Source: Leptospira koniambonensis (lineage in GTDB: Bacteria; Spirochaetota; Leptospiria; Leptospirales; Leptospiraceae). From it: a DNA stretch of 64,000 nt. Each line of letters opens with the position of its first letter. Position 1 is the stretch's first letter. Positions 55,931 through 64,000 of this stretch are shown here, in pieces. The stretch spans positions 744,001 through 808,000 of the forward strand of contig NZ_RQFY01000001.1 in the NCBI RefSeq assembly GCF_004769555.1, given 5' to 3'. The notes beneath the pieces are model-generated. The model was not told the DNA's origin, did no database searches, and saw only the letters and a program-made list of their open reading frames with translations. The translations under genes and the position numbers were made by a program.

Positions 55931-56771
55931 ATATATATTATATTCCATTCTTCTTTTCTTCTTATTGGGGAACTGCTCTTCCATGTTATTCTATCCGACT
56001 CGGGATATGTACATCCCGCCTGAGAAAATGGGATTTCAGCCCGAAAAAATTTCTCTTAAAATGAAAGATGGAACAAATATCAAAATTTGGATCTTCAAAC
56101 CTTCTAAAGTAAAAGCTAAAGCGAGTATTCTTCAGTTCCATGGAAATGGCGACAATATGTCTAGCCATTATATTAGCCTTGTTTGGCTGGTAGAAAAGGG
56201 TTATGAATTAGTGATCTGGGACTATAGAGGTTACGGTGATTCCGAGGGAGAAGCGGAGAAGGAACCTATATTAGAAGATTCTAAAGAAGTTCTGAAATTC
56301 CAACAAAATAGAGCAAAAGAACTTGGAATTCCTTGGATTATTTACGGACAAAGTATGGGTGGCGCGCTTGCAATCAGGGCAGTTGGAGAAATGCAAAACA
56401 AAGAAGGATTACTCTTGGTTGTCGGAGATGGCACTTTCGCATATTATTCTCATGTTGCGAAGACAGTGGCAGAGAGATTGTTTTTCTTTCCGATAGGACA
56501 GTTAGTTGGGCTCTTCTTCTCAGATCATTTAAGTCCTGGAGAAGTGGTAGATCAAATTTCTCCAGTAAAACTATTAGTAGTCCATGGAACAGATGACCAA
56601 ATCGTTTCTTATCCAAATGGAATGGAACTTTTCCAAAAAGCAAAAGATCCTAAAATTTTCTGGGAAATCAAAGGTGGAAAACATTTAGATTGGATGGAAA
56701 TGGGAAGATCAAAGGGCGCAAAAAATTTCCAGAAATTTTTAGATGAGCTAGTCTCTCACTGGACTCCTTAA
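55896..56771 (+). CDS. Alpha/beta-hydrolase lipoprotein
   Basis: 291 residues. The start ATG has AAAGGA 7 nt upstream and overlaps the DUF4105 gene by 35 nt, so translation is coupled. Lipobox LLGNC (Cys27). Catalytic set: nucleophile elbow GQSMGG (Ser153), HGNG oxyanion region (about 82-85), Asp233 or Asp234 in GTDDQIV, His263 in GGKHLDW. Serine hydrolase of the BEM46/ABHD type, probably facing the periplasm. Substrate unknown. Its position supports a shared role with the DUF4105 protein. Confidence 0.87.
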   Translation: MKPASPMCINFKYILYSILLFFLLGNCSSMLFYPTRDMYIPPEKMGFQPEKISLKMKDGTNIKIWIFKPSKVKAKASILQFHGNGDNMSSHYISLVWLVEKGYELVIWDYRGYGDSEGEAEKEPILEDSKEVLKFQQNRAKELGIPWIIYGQSMGGALAIRAVGEMQNKEGLLLVVGDGTFAYYSHVAKTVAERLFFFPIGQLVGLFFSDHLSPGEVVDQISPVKLLVVHGTDDQIVSYPNGMELFQKAKDPKIFWEIKGGKHLDWMEMGRSKGAKNFQKFLDELVSHWTP

Positions 56772-57307
56772 TTTTCAGAAGAAGTCCAATACATTCTTTT
56801 ACCTTCCAATAAAGATCTAAGTGCATCTTCTGGTTTAGATTCTTGGATAAATAATTCAGGCATGGAGAAGTTCCCAGTATTATAAAGTTCTATCGATAAG
56901 AAGGTAATCTTACCTTCTTTCGCAAAAAATACCTTTTCGAAATCTCTACACTTTAGCGCATAAACTCCGGTAGATAACTCTAGAGTTTTATATTCTCCAG
57001 AATCCAATCCAAAGTTTTGGAATAATGTACGATTCCCTTCTTTGAAAGATCCTGGGTATTTATATAATTCTATAACAAAGGAGAATAAGGACTGAGCCTC
57101 TCTTTGCGGCCGAAGCACATACACAAGTGCCTTGTCTTCTTTTACTTTTTTAAGTTGGTCAAATCTCTGAGGACTTGCGCAAGATCCGAACCCTAAAACG
57201 ACACAAATATAAAGTAAGAAGGTTCTAAAGTAGACGAAGCCCTGAAAAAATCTGGTAGCTCCTTGGGCTCTCCAGTTAAAATTGACCTTAATTCGAGGAT
57301 TTTGCAT
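56768..57307 (-). CDS. Lipoprotein with start codon overlapping a divergent gene
   Basis: 179 residues from the only usable ATG (57307-57305). The N-terminus has 25 charged or polar residues before a hydrophobic stretch FFQGFVYFRTFLLYICVVLGFGSC, with Cys44 as lipobox. The mature part has VLRPQREAQSLFSFVIELYKY and CRDFEKVFFAKEG, a DUF-like beta-rich domain, unrecognised. No ribosome site is seen. The codon shares CATG with the start of the divergent gene, which is unusual; a non-ATG start closer to the hydrophobic stretch may be the real one. Convergent with the hydrolase gene, 4-nt overlap. Confidence 0.5.
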   Translation of the reverse strand: MQNPRIKVNFNWRAQGATRFFQGFVYFRTFLLYICVVLGFGSCASPQRFDQLKKVKEDKALVYVLRPQREAQSLFSFVIELYKYPGSFKEGNRTLFQNFGLDSGEYKTLELSTGVYALKCRDFEKVFFAKEGKITFLSIELYNTGNFSMPELFIQESKPEDALRSLLEGKRMYWTSSEN

Positions 57308-57749
57308 GAAAATTGAGTTCACACCCGAGCAGTACGAAACCTTACTAAAATCCATCGCGATCTCCAGTTGGATGATCAATGCTTTTAATGAAGGTGACGA
57401 GGAATTAAATTCCTACGCTGAACTCGAGCAATACATACTTTCCTTTGCAAAAGATTTTGGGAAGCAGGAATTCGTGGACTATGATGCCGCCGACAATGTG
57501 TATTTCCCTACTCGTAAATTCGAAGACCAAACAGATATATTCGATATCATCTCTGATTACGATAATGAATTATTCTGGGATGAGTTAATCCACAGAATGG
57601 CCAGAAGAGATTTCCTACAAGAGTATGGAGAAACTGGCGTAGCTTCTATGGCTATAGAAGAAAGGATCGAAAAAGAAGCTCCTTATATCAGTAAATACGA
57701 AGAGATATTTACCAACCAAGGCCTGGAGAATATAGACATTCGTCCTTAA
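57306..57749 (+). CDS. Acidic protein of unknown function
   Basis: 147 residues, cytoplasmic by composition, strongly acidic (for example FNEGDEELNSYAELEQ, FEDQTDIFDIISDYDNELFWDEL). No signal, membrane span or motif recognised. The ATG has GAGGA 7 nt upstream; an earlier in-frame start at 57282 adds only eight residues. The next gene begins 3 nt after the stop, so co-transcription with the RNA methyltransferase is likely. Confidence 0.68.
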   Translation: MKIEFTPEQYETLLKSIAISSWMINAFNEGDEELNSYAELEQYILSFAKDFGKQEFVDYDAADNVYFPTRKFEDQTDIFDIISDYDNELFWDELIHRMARRDFLQEYGETGVASMAIEERIEKEAPYISKYEEIFTNQGLENIDIRP

Positions 57750-57752
57750 TCC

Positions 57753-59096
57753 ATGTTTGACCAGGAACCTTTCGGAGTTTTAGAAATTGAAACCCTTTTA
57801 CCCAATCTAAGGGGAGAAGGTACATTAGGAAAAAAGAAAATAGAAATTCCTTATTCTCTTCCGGGAGATGTATACGAAGTATACAAATTCGGAAAAAGAA
57901 AAGTTTTCTATAAATGGAATCCTACCCACTTAGAGCCAAGAGTATCTTCTCCGCAATGTCCTAGTTTTGGAGAATGTGGTGGATGTTCCGGCCAACACCT
58001 GCCCTATCTTGAACAATTCAAATTAACATCTGATCCAATCCTAAAAGGATTACAAAATTTTAATCTAGTCAATAAAAGTATATCTCCTGCGGAATCTTCT
58101 TACTCTTACAGAAACCGTATGGACTTTGCTGTCTTTCCTGGACGGGTCGTTGGTTTAAGAATGTCAGGAAATTTCAGAAGGATTGTAAAAATAGAAAACT
58201 GCTCCATCCAAACGGATTGGGCAAATTCTGAAATGCCTCTTTTCCAAAAACTTTTGGAATGTTTTCCTGAATTAGAATACGATCGCAAAAAAGAAACAGG
58301 TTATCTGAAATATCTGACTCTGCGCAAATCCGTTTTCAATGATGACTCAATGAGCATTCTAACATTTACAGAAGATTTTAAGAATGAAAATCTGATGAAT
58401 CAGGTGGCAGAAAAAGCAAAAGAGATACTAGCCGCTAAAAATATAGTATTTTGTTTTAACCGTAAAAAGGGAGAAATTTCTGCTTCAGGAGAAGCACTTG
58501 CGATTAGAGGAAATACTTATCTGATAGAAGAGATCTGGGGTAAAAAATTCAAAATTCCTTTTGATGGATTCTTCCAACCGAATCCTAAAGAGTTTATTAA
58601 AATTTTAGAATTTATTAGATCTAAAATTAAACCAGCTGAAAATCTTGCGGACCTTTTCTGTGGAAGTGGATTTTTCTCAATTCTATTCGGTGAAAAATTT
58701 TCTCGAATCCTGGGAATCGATATTATATCTTCTTCTGTATCAGCTGGCGAGGAGTTCCTACAAGATATTTTCCCGGATAAAAAAATAGAATTTTTGGCGT
58801 TTGACCTATTTCATAAAAAAGGTTTGGAGAAAATGAACTCCGCGAATCTTCCATGGAAGGATTCAGTGGTGATCGCAGATCCTCCCAGAAGCGGACTTTC
58901 TCCAGAATTATGCGCCTTCTTAAATTCTAACCCTGTTTCTCAGCTCATCTATATTTCCTGTAATCCTACAAATTTGCTGAGAGATGCCAAAATTTTGGAA
59001 GAATCCTATAAAATGGAGGAGTTCCTACTCTGCGATCCATTCCCTCAAACTCCTCATTTGGAAGCAGTATCGATCTTCTCCCCTAAAAATCGCTGA
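57753..59096 (+). CDS. 23S rRNA/tRNA uracil-5 methyltransferase, RlmD/TrmA type
   Basis: 447 residues. Iron-sulphur Cys set Cys69, Cys75, Cys78 in CPSFGECGGC with the fourth in ENCSIQ; SAM region LADLFCGSGFFSILFG; VIADPPRSGLSPELC and the nucleophile in ISCNPTNL. It would form 5-methyluridine in 23S rRNA (RlmC/RlmD) or tRNA (TrmA); exact site is not decided by sequence. The N-terminal TRAM-like part is short. Confidence 0.88.
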   Translation: MFDQEPFGVLEIETLLPNLRGEGTLGKKKIEIPYSLPGDVYEVYKFGKRKVFYKWNPTHLEPRVSSPQCPSFGECGGCSGQHLPYLEQFKLTSDPILKGLQNFNLVNKSISPAESSYSYRNRMDFAVFPGRVVGLRMSGNFRRIVKIENCSIQTDWANSEMPLFQKLLECFPELEYDRKKETGYLKYLTLRKSVFNDDSMSILTFTEDFKNENLMNQVAEKAKEILAAKNIVFCFNRKKGEISASGEALAIRGNTYLIEEIWGKKFKIPFDGFFQPNPKEFIKILEFIRSKIKPAENLADLFCGSGFFSILFGEKFSRILGIDIISSSVSAGEEFLQDIFPDKKIEFLAFDLFHKKGLEKMNSANLPWKDSVVIADPPRSGLSPELCAFLNSNPVSQLIYISCNPTNLLRDAKILEESYKMEEFLLCDPFPQTPHLEAVSIFSPKNR

Positions 59097-59155
59097 AGGG
59101 AATCTGATTTTTCTTCGATAGTAAGTACCAAAGGTATACGAAACCGAAGGTGCCC

Positions 59156-60277
59156 ATGAAACGACTTTCTATTATCATTCTATCATTCTTAATTTTGGCG
59201 GTCTGGGGTTGTAATACAGTCATCATTCGTCCTTGGAATGCTCCGAATGCTCTTAAAACTTCCGAAAAGATCAGAGTCTTTTTAGGAAAGGCTGAATCTG
59301 ATCTGATGATCAAAGCAGACGGGGTTATTTTCGTATATGATGTGAACGATCTTCTGATCAAACGCGCATATGATATGATCTCTCTGGACGCTAAAAAATT
59401 GAAGGCTCCTATCCGTTTCGTAGCGGACAATCCTGGTTTGGAATATAAGGGAAGAAAGTTCAGAGGAGAAATTTTACTCCAACCTGATAAAAATGGCAAC
59501 GTTCTACTCATCAATAGAGTTCCATTAGAAGAATATTTATATTCTGTTGTTCCTTCAGAAGTTCCTGCTGGCTGGCCAACGGAAGCTTTAAAAGCACAAG
59601 CGATCTGTTCCAGAACTTATGCGATCAGAGAGATCCTGAATAAAAAAGATACCGCTTATGATGTTGAGTCCACTGTGAATTCACAAGCTTACTCTGGGAT
59701 GGCTAAAGAAAATCCAAGAACCACTCAAGCAGTTCGTGATACAGAAGGTGTTCTTGCAGTTTATGAAGATGATCCTATCCATATGTTCTTTCATTCTAAT
59801 AGCGGTGGGAGAACTGAAACTCCTGACCAAGTTTGGGGTGGCAAAAGGCTTCCTTACTTAGAATCTGTTGCTTCCAGGTTTGATGAGGCCGGCGACAATT
59901 TTGTTTGGAAGGAAGTTTTAAACCAAGATAAAATGGATCAAACTCTTTCTTCCTTAGGTGTCGGTTCTATCCAATCCGTACAAGTTCTTTCTAGAACTCC
60001 TTCCGGTAGAGTGGATCTTTTAGAAGTGATCGGGAAACAAGGTACTTCTAAAATTAAAGGAAAAGAATTTCGCAGCCTACTCGGAACTTCAGTGAAATCT
60101 CTTCGTTTTGGTATCAAAAGAGAAACAGAAGGATTTTTGATCAAGGGTATGGGTGCCGGTCACGGTGTGGGCTTAAGCCAATGGGGAAGTTTCGGTATGG
60201 CAAAGCAGAATTTTACCTACGCAGAGATCATTCGTCATTATTACCAAGGGATTGAATTCGCAAGGATTACTAGATAG
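59156..60277 (+). CDS. SpoIID/LytB-domain lipoprotein
   Basis: 373 residues from the ATG at 59156 with AAGG 7 nt upstream. Lipobox AVWGC (Cys21). The SpoIID region is clear: [34 protein letters not shown] (catalytic Glu in PSEVP), [26 protein letters not shown] and a final HYYQGIEF. SpoIID-type enzymes cleave the glycan of peptidoglycan (lytic transglycosylase). In a non-sporulating bacterium it should act in cell-wall turnover or division. Confidence 0.9.
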   Translation: MKRLSIIILSFLILAVWGCNTVIIRPWNAPNALKTSEKIRVFLGKAESDLMIKADGVIFVYDVNDLLIKRAYDMISLDAKKLKAPIRFVADNPGLEYKGRKFRGEILLQPDKNGNVLLINRVPLEEYLYSVVPSEVPAGWPTEALKAQAICSRTYAIREILNKKDTAYDVESTVNSQAYSGMAKENPRTTQAVRDTEGVLAVYEDDPIHMFFHSNSGGRTETPDQVWGGKRLPYLESVASRFDEAGDNFVWKEVLNQDKMDQTLSSLGVGSIQSVQVLSRTPSGRVDLLEVIGKQGTSKIKGKEFRSLLGTSVKSLRFGIKRETEGFLIKGMGAGHGVGLSQWGSFGMAKQNFTYAEIIRHYYQGIEFARITR

Positions 60278-60298
60278 TTAATTTCGTACTAGTTGTTT

Positions 60299-60550
60299 TT
60301 CACGCAAAGGCGCTAAGGGGGAGAAGGTTTTTTATCTAGTAGTCCCTAAAATCTTAGCGGTCTTGGCGGCTTAGCGTGAGAGAAAATTCCTAGTTCCCTT
60401 TCCTCAACTTCTGTTTGCCCCCAAACTTATTTTAAATCTATATAACTATTATATTCTTTAATAAATCCGCACTCTTCTCTCCGCGTCTTCACGCCTCTGC
60501 GTGAAAATTTCTTTGCGTCTAGTTTCCCTTTGTGCCTCTCCGTGAATAAT
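60299..60550. repeat. Inverted repeats, dispersed intergenic family (copy 3)
   Basis: TTTCACGCAAAGGCGCTAAGG (60299-60319, cut here to its key part) is answered in reverse at 60355-60390, where the text is the reverse of CTCACGCTAAGCCGCCAAG. A further half with CACGCCTCTGCGTGAAAATT stands near 60488-60515, and a last piece at 60520-60545. The 310-nt gap between the SpoIID and ABC genes contains nothing else I can support. Confidence 0.65.
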
Positions 60551-60587
60551 CCCTTGCTTCTTCTCCTAGATAAAACAAAATAGGATC

Positions 60588-61295
60588 ATGTCGAATCCGA
60601 CAAACAAGATCCTAATCCGAAATTTAACCAAGTCCTATATAAATGGAAAACAGAACGTTCCAGTCCTGAAAGGGATCAACCTAGATGTATCAGATACTTT
60701 TTTGACTTTGATGGGTCCATCTGGTTCAGGTAAATCTACATTTTTGAATATTCTCTCTGGGATAGACCAAGCAGATTCAGGAGAAGTTTGGATCGGTGGT
60801 AAAAACCTAAGCAATTTTACAGAACAAGAACTTACAGAATATCGTAGGAATGAAACTGGGATCATCTTCCAATTCTTTCATCTTCTTCCTTATTTAAGCG
60901 CTTTGGAAAATGTGGCCTTGCCTCTTTATATCTCAGGTTTGGGAAAATCTAAAGCAAGAGAGGTTGCGAAAGAAGCATTGGAGAAGGTTGATCTTACTCA
61001 TAGATTCAAGCATAAACCGGACGAACTTTCCGGTGGAGAACAACAGAGAGTTGCAATTGCAAGAGCGCTTGCAAAACGCCCAAGTATAGTTTTGGCAGAT
61101 GAACCTACTGGAAATTTAGATACATACCACGCTCATAAAATTTTGGAACTTCTCTTGGAATTACAAGAGAAGGAGAAGTTTTCTTTATTCATAGTAACCC
61201 ATGATAGAGAGATAGGAGAAAAAGGGAAAATACGACTTAAGATGAAGGATGGAATCATCCTACATGAACAAAATCCTGCTTTGGGTCTTGTATGA
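60588..61295 (+). CDS. ABC transporter ATPase, LolD/YbbA type
   Basis: 235 residues. Walker [10 protein letters not shown] (43-51), signature [15 protein letters not shown], Walker [13 protein letters not shown] and an H-loop in VTHD. The family serves MacB/LolCDE/YbbAP systems that move lipids or peptides out of the inner membrane. Its stop overlaps the permease start (ATGA), so one transporter is encoded here. Confidence 0.92.
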   Translation: MSNPTNKILIRNLTKSYINGKQNVPVLKGINLDVSDTFLTLMGPSGSGKSTFLNILSGIDQADSGEVWIGGKNLSNFTEQELTEYRRNETGIIFQFFHLLPYLSALENVALPLYISGLGKSKAREVAKEALEKVDLTHRFKHKPDELSGGEQQRVAIARALAKRPSIVLADEPTGNLDTYHAHKILELLLELQEKEKFSLFIVTHDREIGEKGKIRLKMKDGIILHEQNPALGLV

Positions 61296-63799
61296 ATTTG
61301 TATTTTTTATTCTTATACGAATATTTTAAGACACATCTTCCCAGATTCATATTTGCACTTTTAGGAATTTCATTAGGTGTAGGATTATTCTTATCCACTA
61401 CAAGTAACGCAAACAAAGCAGAAAAGTCTCTAGTCGATTTTTCTATGGGATATTTAAAAGGAGATTTTAATTTAAAAATTTCTCCGAGTAGACCTGGACA
61501 AAGCCTGGATTGGCAAATCCTTTCCGAAATACATTCTAATCCTGATCTAAAAAATATTTCCGCTATCAGACCCAGAATACAACAAGAAGGAATTTCTTCT
61601 GATAATCTAAGAGTTCTGTATATGGGAATGGACCTCACCAAAGAATATTTAGGAATTCCTTTAAAGGAAGACACAAGTTCTGAATTTTCCGGTCCATTAG
61701 AAAAAACATATGTATCCAAATCCTTAGCGGATAAATTTAAAGGTGCCCCATTTTCTCTTCTTCTAAATGGAAAAAACTGGGAGTTTAAGGATTATATCTC
61801 AGTAGATATGGAAGGTGGTTTTTTGATCATTGAAGATATTTCTTTGATCCAAGAAAAACTCAAAGATATCAATGGAGCAGATTATCTTCTTTTAAAATCT
61901 TCTGACCCAAATCTTTCTCAGGTAAAAGAAAATCTGCAAAAGGTATTAGGTGCAAATGTCAAAATAGAAACATCAGAAGAGATCCAAGAAAAATCTGCAA
62001 ATGCACTTCGCTCTTTTCAATTAAATCTCCTAATCATTTCTTTTATTTCACTTTTGATCGCATTCTTCATGGTTTCTAATACCATGACAGGTTTATATTT
62101 GAGTAGAGAAAGAGAACTGGGGATCTTAAGAACTTTAGGATTGGATGTAAGATCTTCTATCTTTCTTTTTTTAAGCCAATCTGTTTTGCTCGGAAGTATA
62201 GGTACTGTTTTAGGGATTGTTTTTGGTATATTCTTTTCCGGTTTAGATTTTTTCCGTCCTGAATCGGGGCTTGTAGATAAAAATTTATTATCAACTTATA
62301 GTTCTATTTCTTTATTTGATTTAGGTCTCGCTGCAGGGCTTGGGATCTTGGGTTCGGTTATTTCTTCTGTTTATCCTGCAATACGTGCGGGAAAGCTCCC
62401 TCCCCTTTCCATACTCAGAGACTCTCAAAAAGAAAAAAGGCAGATCCCAAATTCAAGACTCGCGATTTATGGTGGGATCATATTTTTTTCTTCTTTAGGA
62501 ATCTCTAATCTTCCTTCTCCTTGGAGACTTCCTTTGCCTGGCTTACTTGGTGTGGGAGGTGTTACAATTGGGATCACATTCGCTTTTCCTTATTTACTTT
62601 CCTTATTCAGTTCTGGTGTTTCTAAAATTCTGGATAGAAGTGATAAAAGTTTTCCTTTTTTCAGGATTGGCTTAGAAGAATTAAAAGAAAATCCAGGAAG
62701 GAATACTTTGACTGCTGCAACTGTAATGCTCGCAGTTTCTTTGGTTTTATGTCTGACCATTCTCACAGATAGTTATAAAAAATCTCTGAATGATTGGGTA
62801 GATTCAGAATATCCTTCTGACTTTACGATCATCAATGATCGATTCTTCCATTCGGGGATCCATGGTGGGGTCCCTAAAGATCTTCCTGAAAAGATCAGAG
62901 ATTTAGGTGTAAGTTCTTATCTGGATGGTTTTTTAGTAAATACGTCCTTTGAAACTGATAGAGGTAATTTTATCATTCACGCATATGATTTTTCAGTTTA
63001 TCAGACCAAAGCGGAAAGAATAGAGAATGAAGTAAAAGAAGAAACTGATGTTTTAATTTCTTCCAATATGGCCCATTTAAAAAAATTAAAAGTGGGAGAT
63101 GTGTTAATCGCTCAAACACCTTTCGGCAAAAGGAATTTTCATATCAAAGGGATCAAAGAACATTTCTTTTCGGAAAAAGGAACTGTGATGATGGATATCC
63201 ATTCCTATAGGAAAAACTTCGAATTTAAGACCATAAACTCCATTAAACTTTTCTTAAAGAAAGAATATTCAGATACATCTGGTATAGAATATTCCAAAAA
63301 GAAAATTACGGATTTTATGAATTCTGATCCTGAATACAAAGATCTGATCTTACTCGATTCTGCACAACTCAGGGAAATTTATCTATATGAGATCAATAAA
63401 GTATTTCGAGTTTTGGATTCTCTTAAGGCGACTGCAATTCTAATCTCTGTCATTTCTTTACTTTCTTCTCTTGTTCATACTTTGTACGATAAGCGCAGGA
63501 TCTTGGGACTTCTAAAATATTTAGGAGCTTCTCAGGACCAACTTGGAATTATTCTTAAAACGGAGTCAGTTTATCTGACAGGATTCGGTGCGTTCTTTGG
63601 GATCATCTCTTCTCTCATCATGTCTCCTATTATCCTTTATGTGGTGAATAAGAACGCGTTCGGCTGGACGCTCACCTTCTCTTTTTTGCCTGAAACCCCA
63701 ATCCTGATCTTAGTTTTTGCACCTATCTTGGGTTGGATTTCCGCAGTATATCCCCTACGTTTATTGAGAAAAATGAGCTTCCAGCTCAGTCCAGAATGA
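61292..63799 (+). CDS. FtsX-like ABC permease, YbbP type
   Basis: 835 residues. Layout: one membrane helix near 15-35, a periplasmic domain, FtsX block of three or four helices (about 245-380), two further helices (about 390-450), a second periplasmic domain and a second FtsX block (about 710-820), the arrangement of YbbP-like permeases. [22 protein letters not shown] text ([16 protein letters not shown]) is the coupling helix. With the ATPase it forms a mechanotransmission-type exporter. Substrate unknown. Confidence 0.9.
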   Translation: MNLYFLFLYEYFKTHLPRFIFALLGISLGVGLFLSTTSNANKAEKSLVDFSMGYLKGDFNLKISPSRPGQSLDWQILSEIHSNPDLKNISAIRPRIQQEGISSDNLRVLYMGMDLTKEYLGIPLKEDTSSEFSGPLEKTYVSKSLADKFKGAPFSLLLNGKNWEFKDYISVDMEGGFLIIEDISLIQEKLKDINGADYLLLKSSDPNLSQVKENLQKVLGANVKIETSEEIQEKSANALRSFQLNLLIISFISLLIAFFMVSNTMTGLYLSRERELGILRTLGLDVRSSIFLFLSQSVLLGSIGTVLGIVFGIFFSGLDFFRPESGLVDKNLLSTYSSISLFDLGLAAGLGILGSVISSVYPAIRAGKLPPLSILRDSQKEKRQIPNSRLAIYGGIIFFSSLGISNLPSPWRLPLPGLLGVGGVTIGITFAFPYLLSLFSSGVSKILDRSDKSFPFFRIGLEELKENPGRNTLTAATVMLAVSLVLCLTILTDSYKKSLNDWVDSEYPSDFTIINDRFFHSGIHGGVPKDLPEKIRDLGVSSYLDGFLVNTSFETDRGNFIIHAYDFSVYQTKAERIENEVKEETDVLISSNMAHLKKLKVGDVLIAQTPFGKRNFHIKGIKEHFFSEKGTVMMDIHSYRKNFEFKTINSIKLFLKKEYSDTSGIEYSKKKITDFMNSDPEYKDLILLDSAQLREIYLYEINKVFRVLDSLKATAILISVISLLSSLVHTLYDKRRILGLLKYLGASQDQLGIILKTESVYLTGFGAFFGIISSLIMSPIILYVVNKNAFGWTLTFSFLPETPILILVFAPILGWISAVYPLRLLRKMSFQLSPE

Positions 63800-63848
63800 G
63801 GAAAACTATCTTGATTCAAAACTAGCCCGGAAGTAAGTTATTCCTTCA

Positions 63849-64000
63849 ATGGCTACTCAGCTGGAAATCGCCCTGGAACTTGCGGAAGAGATCAAAAAGA
63901 TCAACCAGCAGGAAGACAATCGTATCCCTACTTCAGACACTTTTTTGAAAGATATGATCGCATTCTTTTCCAGGGATGTGCATGAAATCCGAGAAACCCT
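63849..64000 (+). CDS. Start of a gene of unknown function
   Basis: The frame from the ATG at 63849 runs open to the window end, giving 50 residues: MATQLEIALELAEEIKKI, later DTFLKDMIAFFSRDVHEI. The predicted N-terminus is helical and cytoplasmic, with GGAAG as a possible ribosome site 15 nt upstream. No family can be named from this piece. Confidence 0.55.
   Translation, partial: MATQLEIALELAEEIKKINQQEDNRIPTSDTFLKDMIAFFSRDVHEIRET

Noticed and set aside
1..64000. tRNA, rRNA, CRISPR array, transposase or prophage genes
   Set aside because: Looked for conserved tRNA loops, repeat-spacer patterns and transposase motifs and found none; a scan by tRNAscan-SE and Infernal would be decisive.

Overview
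The window reads as a chromosomal segment of a spirochaete of the genus Leptospira. The grounds are many lipoproteins with relaxed spirochaetal lipoboxes, the IcmF fused mutase, a membrane pyrophosphatase, SH3-like/DUF5683-like and DUF1566 surface proteins, TRL-like and FYDLN proteins, and moderately AT-rich DNA. Genus is inferred from gene content; species is not determined. I found no rRNA, tRNA, CRISPR array, transposase or prophage. Gene density is high, with many 4-nt overlaps (ATGA, GTGA, TTGA) and several non-ATG starts.

Layout. 1-1.54 kb: 3' end of icmF. 1.6-6.5 kb: a plus-strand cluster (STAS protein, Cys/His-rich protein, MbnP, di-haem MbnH, lipoprotein, outer-membrane protein) resembling a copper-handling module. 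6.7-13.6 kb: small secreted Cys protein, DUF5683-like membrane protein, cysteine synthase, class I aldolase, a REC-PAS-histidine-kinase hybrid, CBS protein, a candidate structured RNA, a 58-aa membrane peptide and a lipoprotein. 13.7-20.7 kb (minus): TPR protein, CheW, membrane protein, a 31-aa very basic peptide, manC, SPFH-like protein, hfq, miaA (apparent ATT start) and a FYDLN protein. 20.8-26.1 kb: pdxJ, a TPR lipoprotein, an S41 protease and nadB. 26.1-30.8 kb (minus): a tandemly duplicated [outer-membrane barrel + DUF1566 lipoprotein] cassette. 31-33.8 kb (minus): PlsC-like acyltransferase, biotin carboxylase and biotin-carrier subunit, the last two looking like a split methylcrotonyl-CoA carboxylase alpha chain. 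34-39 kb: periplasmic protein, DUF2225 protein, truA, barrel protein, lipoprotein. 39-43.5 kb (minus): TonB-like membrane protein, PrsW-like protease, prmA, PfkB-family kinase. 43.5-48.7 kb: glycyl-tRNA synthetase, an archaemetzincin-like lipoprotein, a GNAT protein and hppA. 48.8-52.3 kb: TPR protein, lipoproteins, a putative hydrolase and a TRL-like protein. 52.8-56.8 kb: DUF3015, DUF3015, DUF4105-barrel and alpha/beta-hydrolase lipoprotein. 56.8-64 kb: lipoprotein, acidic protein, RlmD/TrmA-type methyltransferase, SpoIID-like lipoprotein, YbbA/YbbP-like ABC transporter and the start of one more gene.

Housekeeping genes alternate with envelope genes; at least sixteen products carry a candidate lipobox. 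The most interesting stretches are the MbnP/MbnH cluster without recognisable methanobactin genes, the DUF3015-DUF4105-hydrolase cluster, the duplicated barrel/lipoprotein cassette in which the lipoprotein is almost invariant while the barrel has diverged, and the metzincin lipoprotein with an insertion inside its zinc motif. Intergenic regions hold one family of large inverted repeats (three sites), a second family of short palindromes, several terminator hairpins and promoter-like elements.
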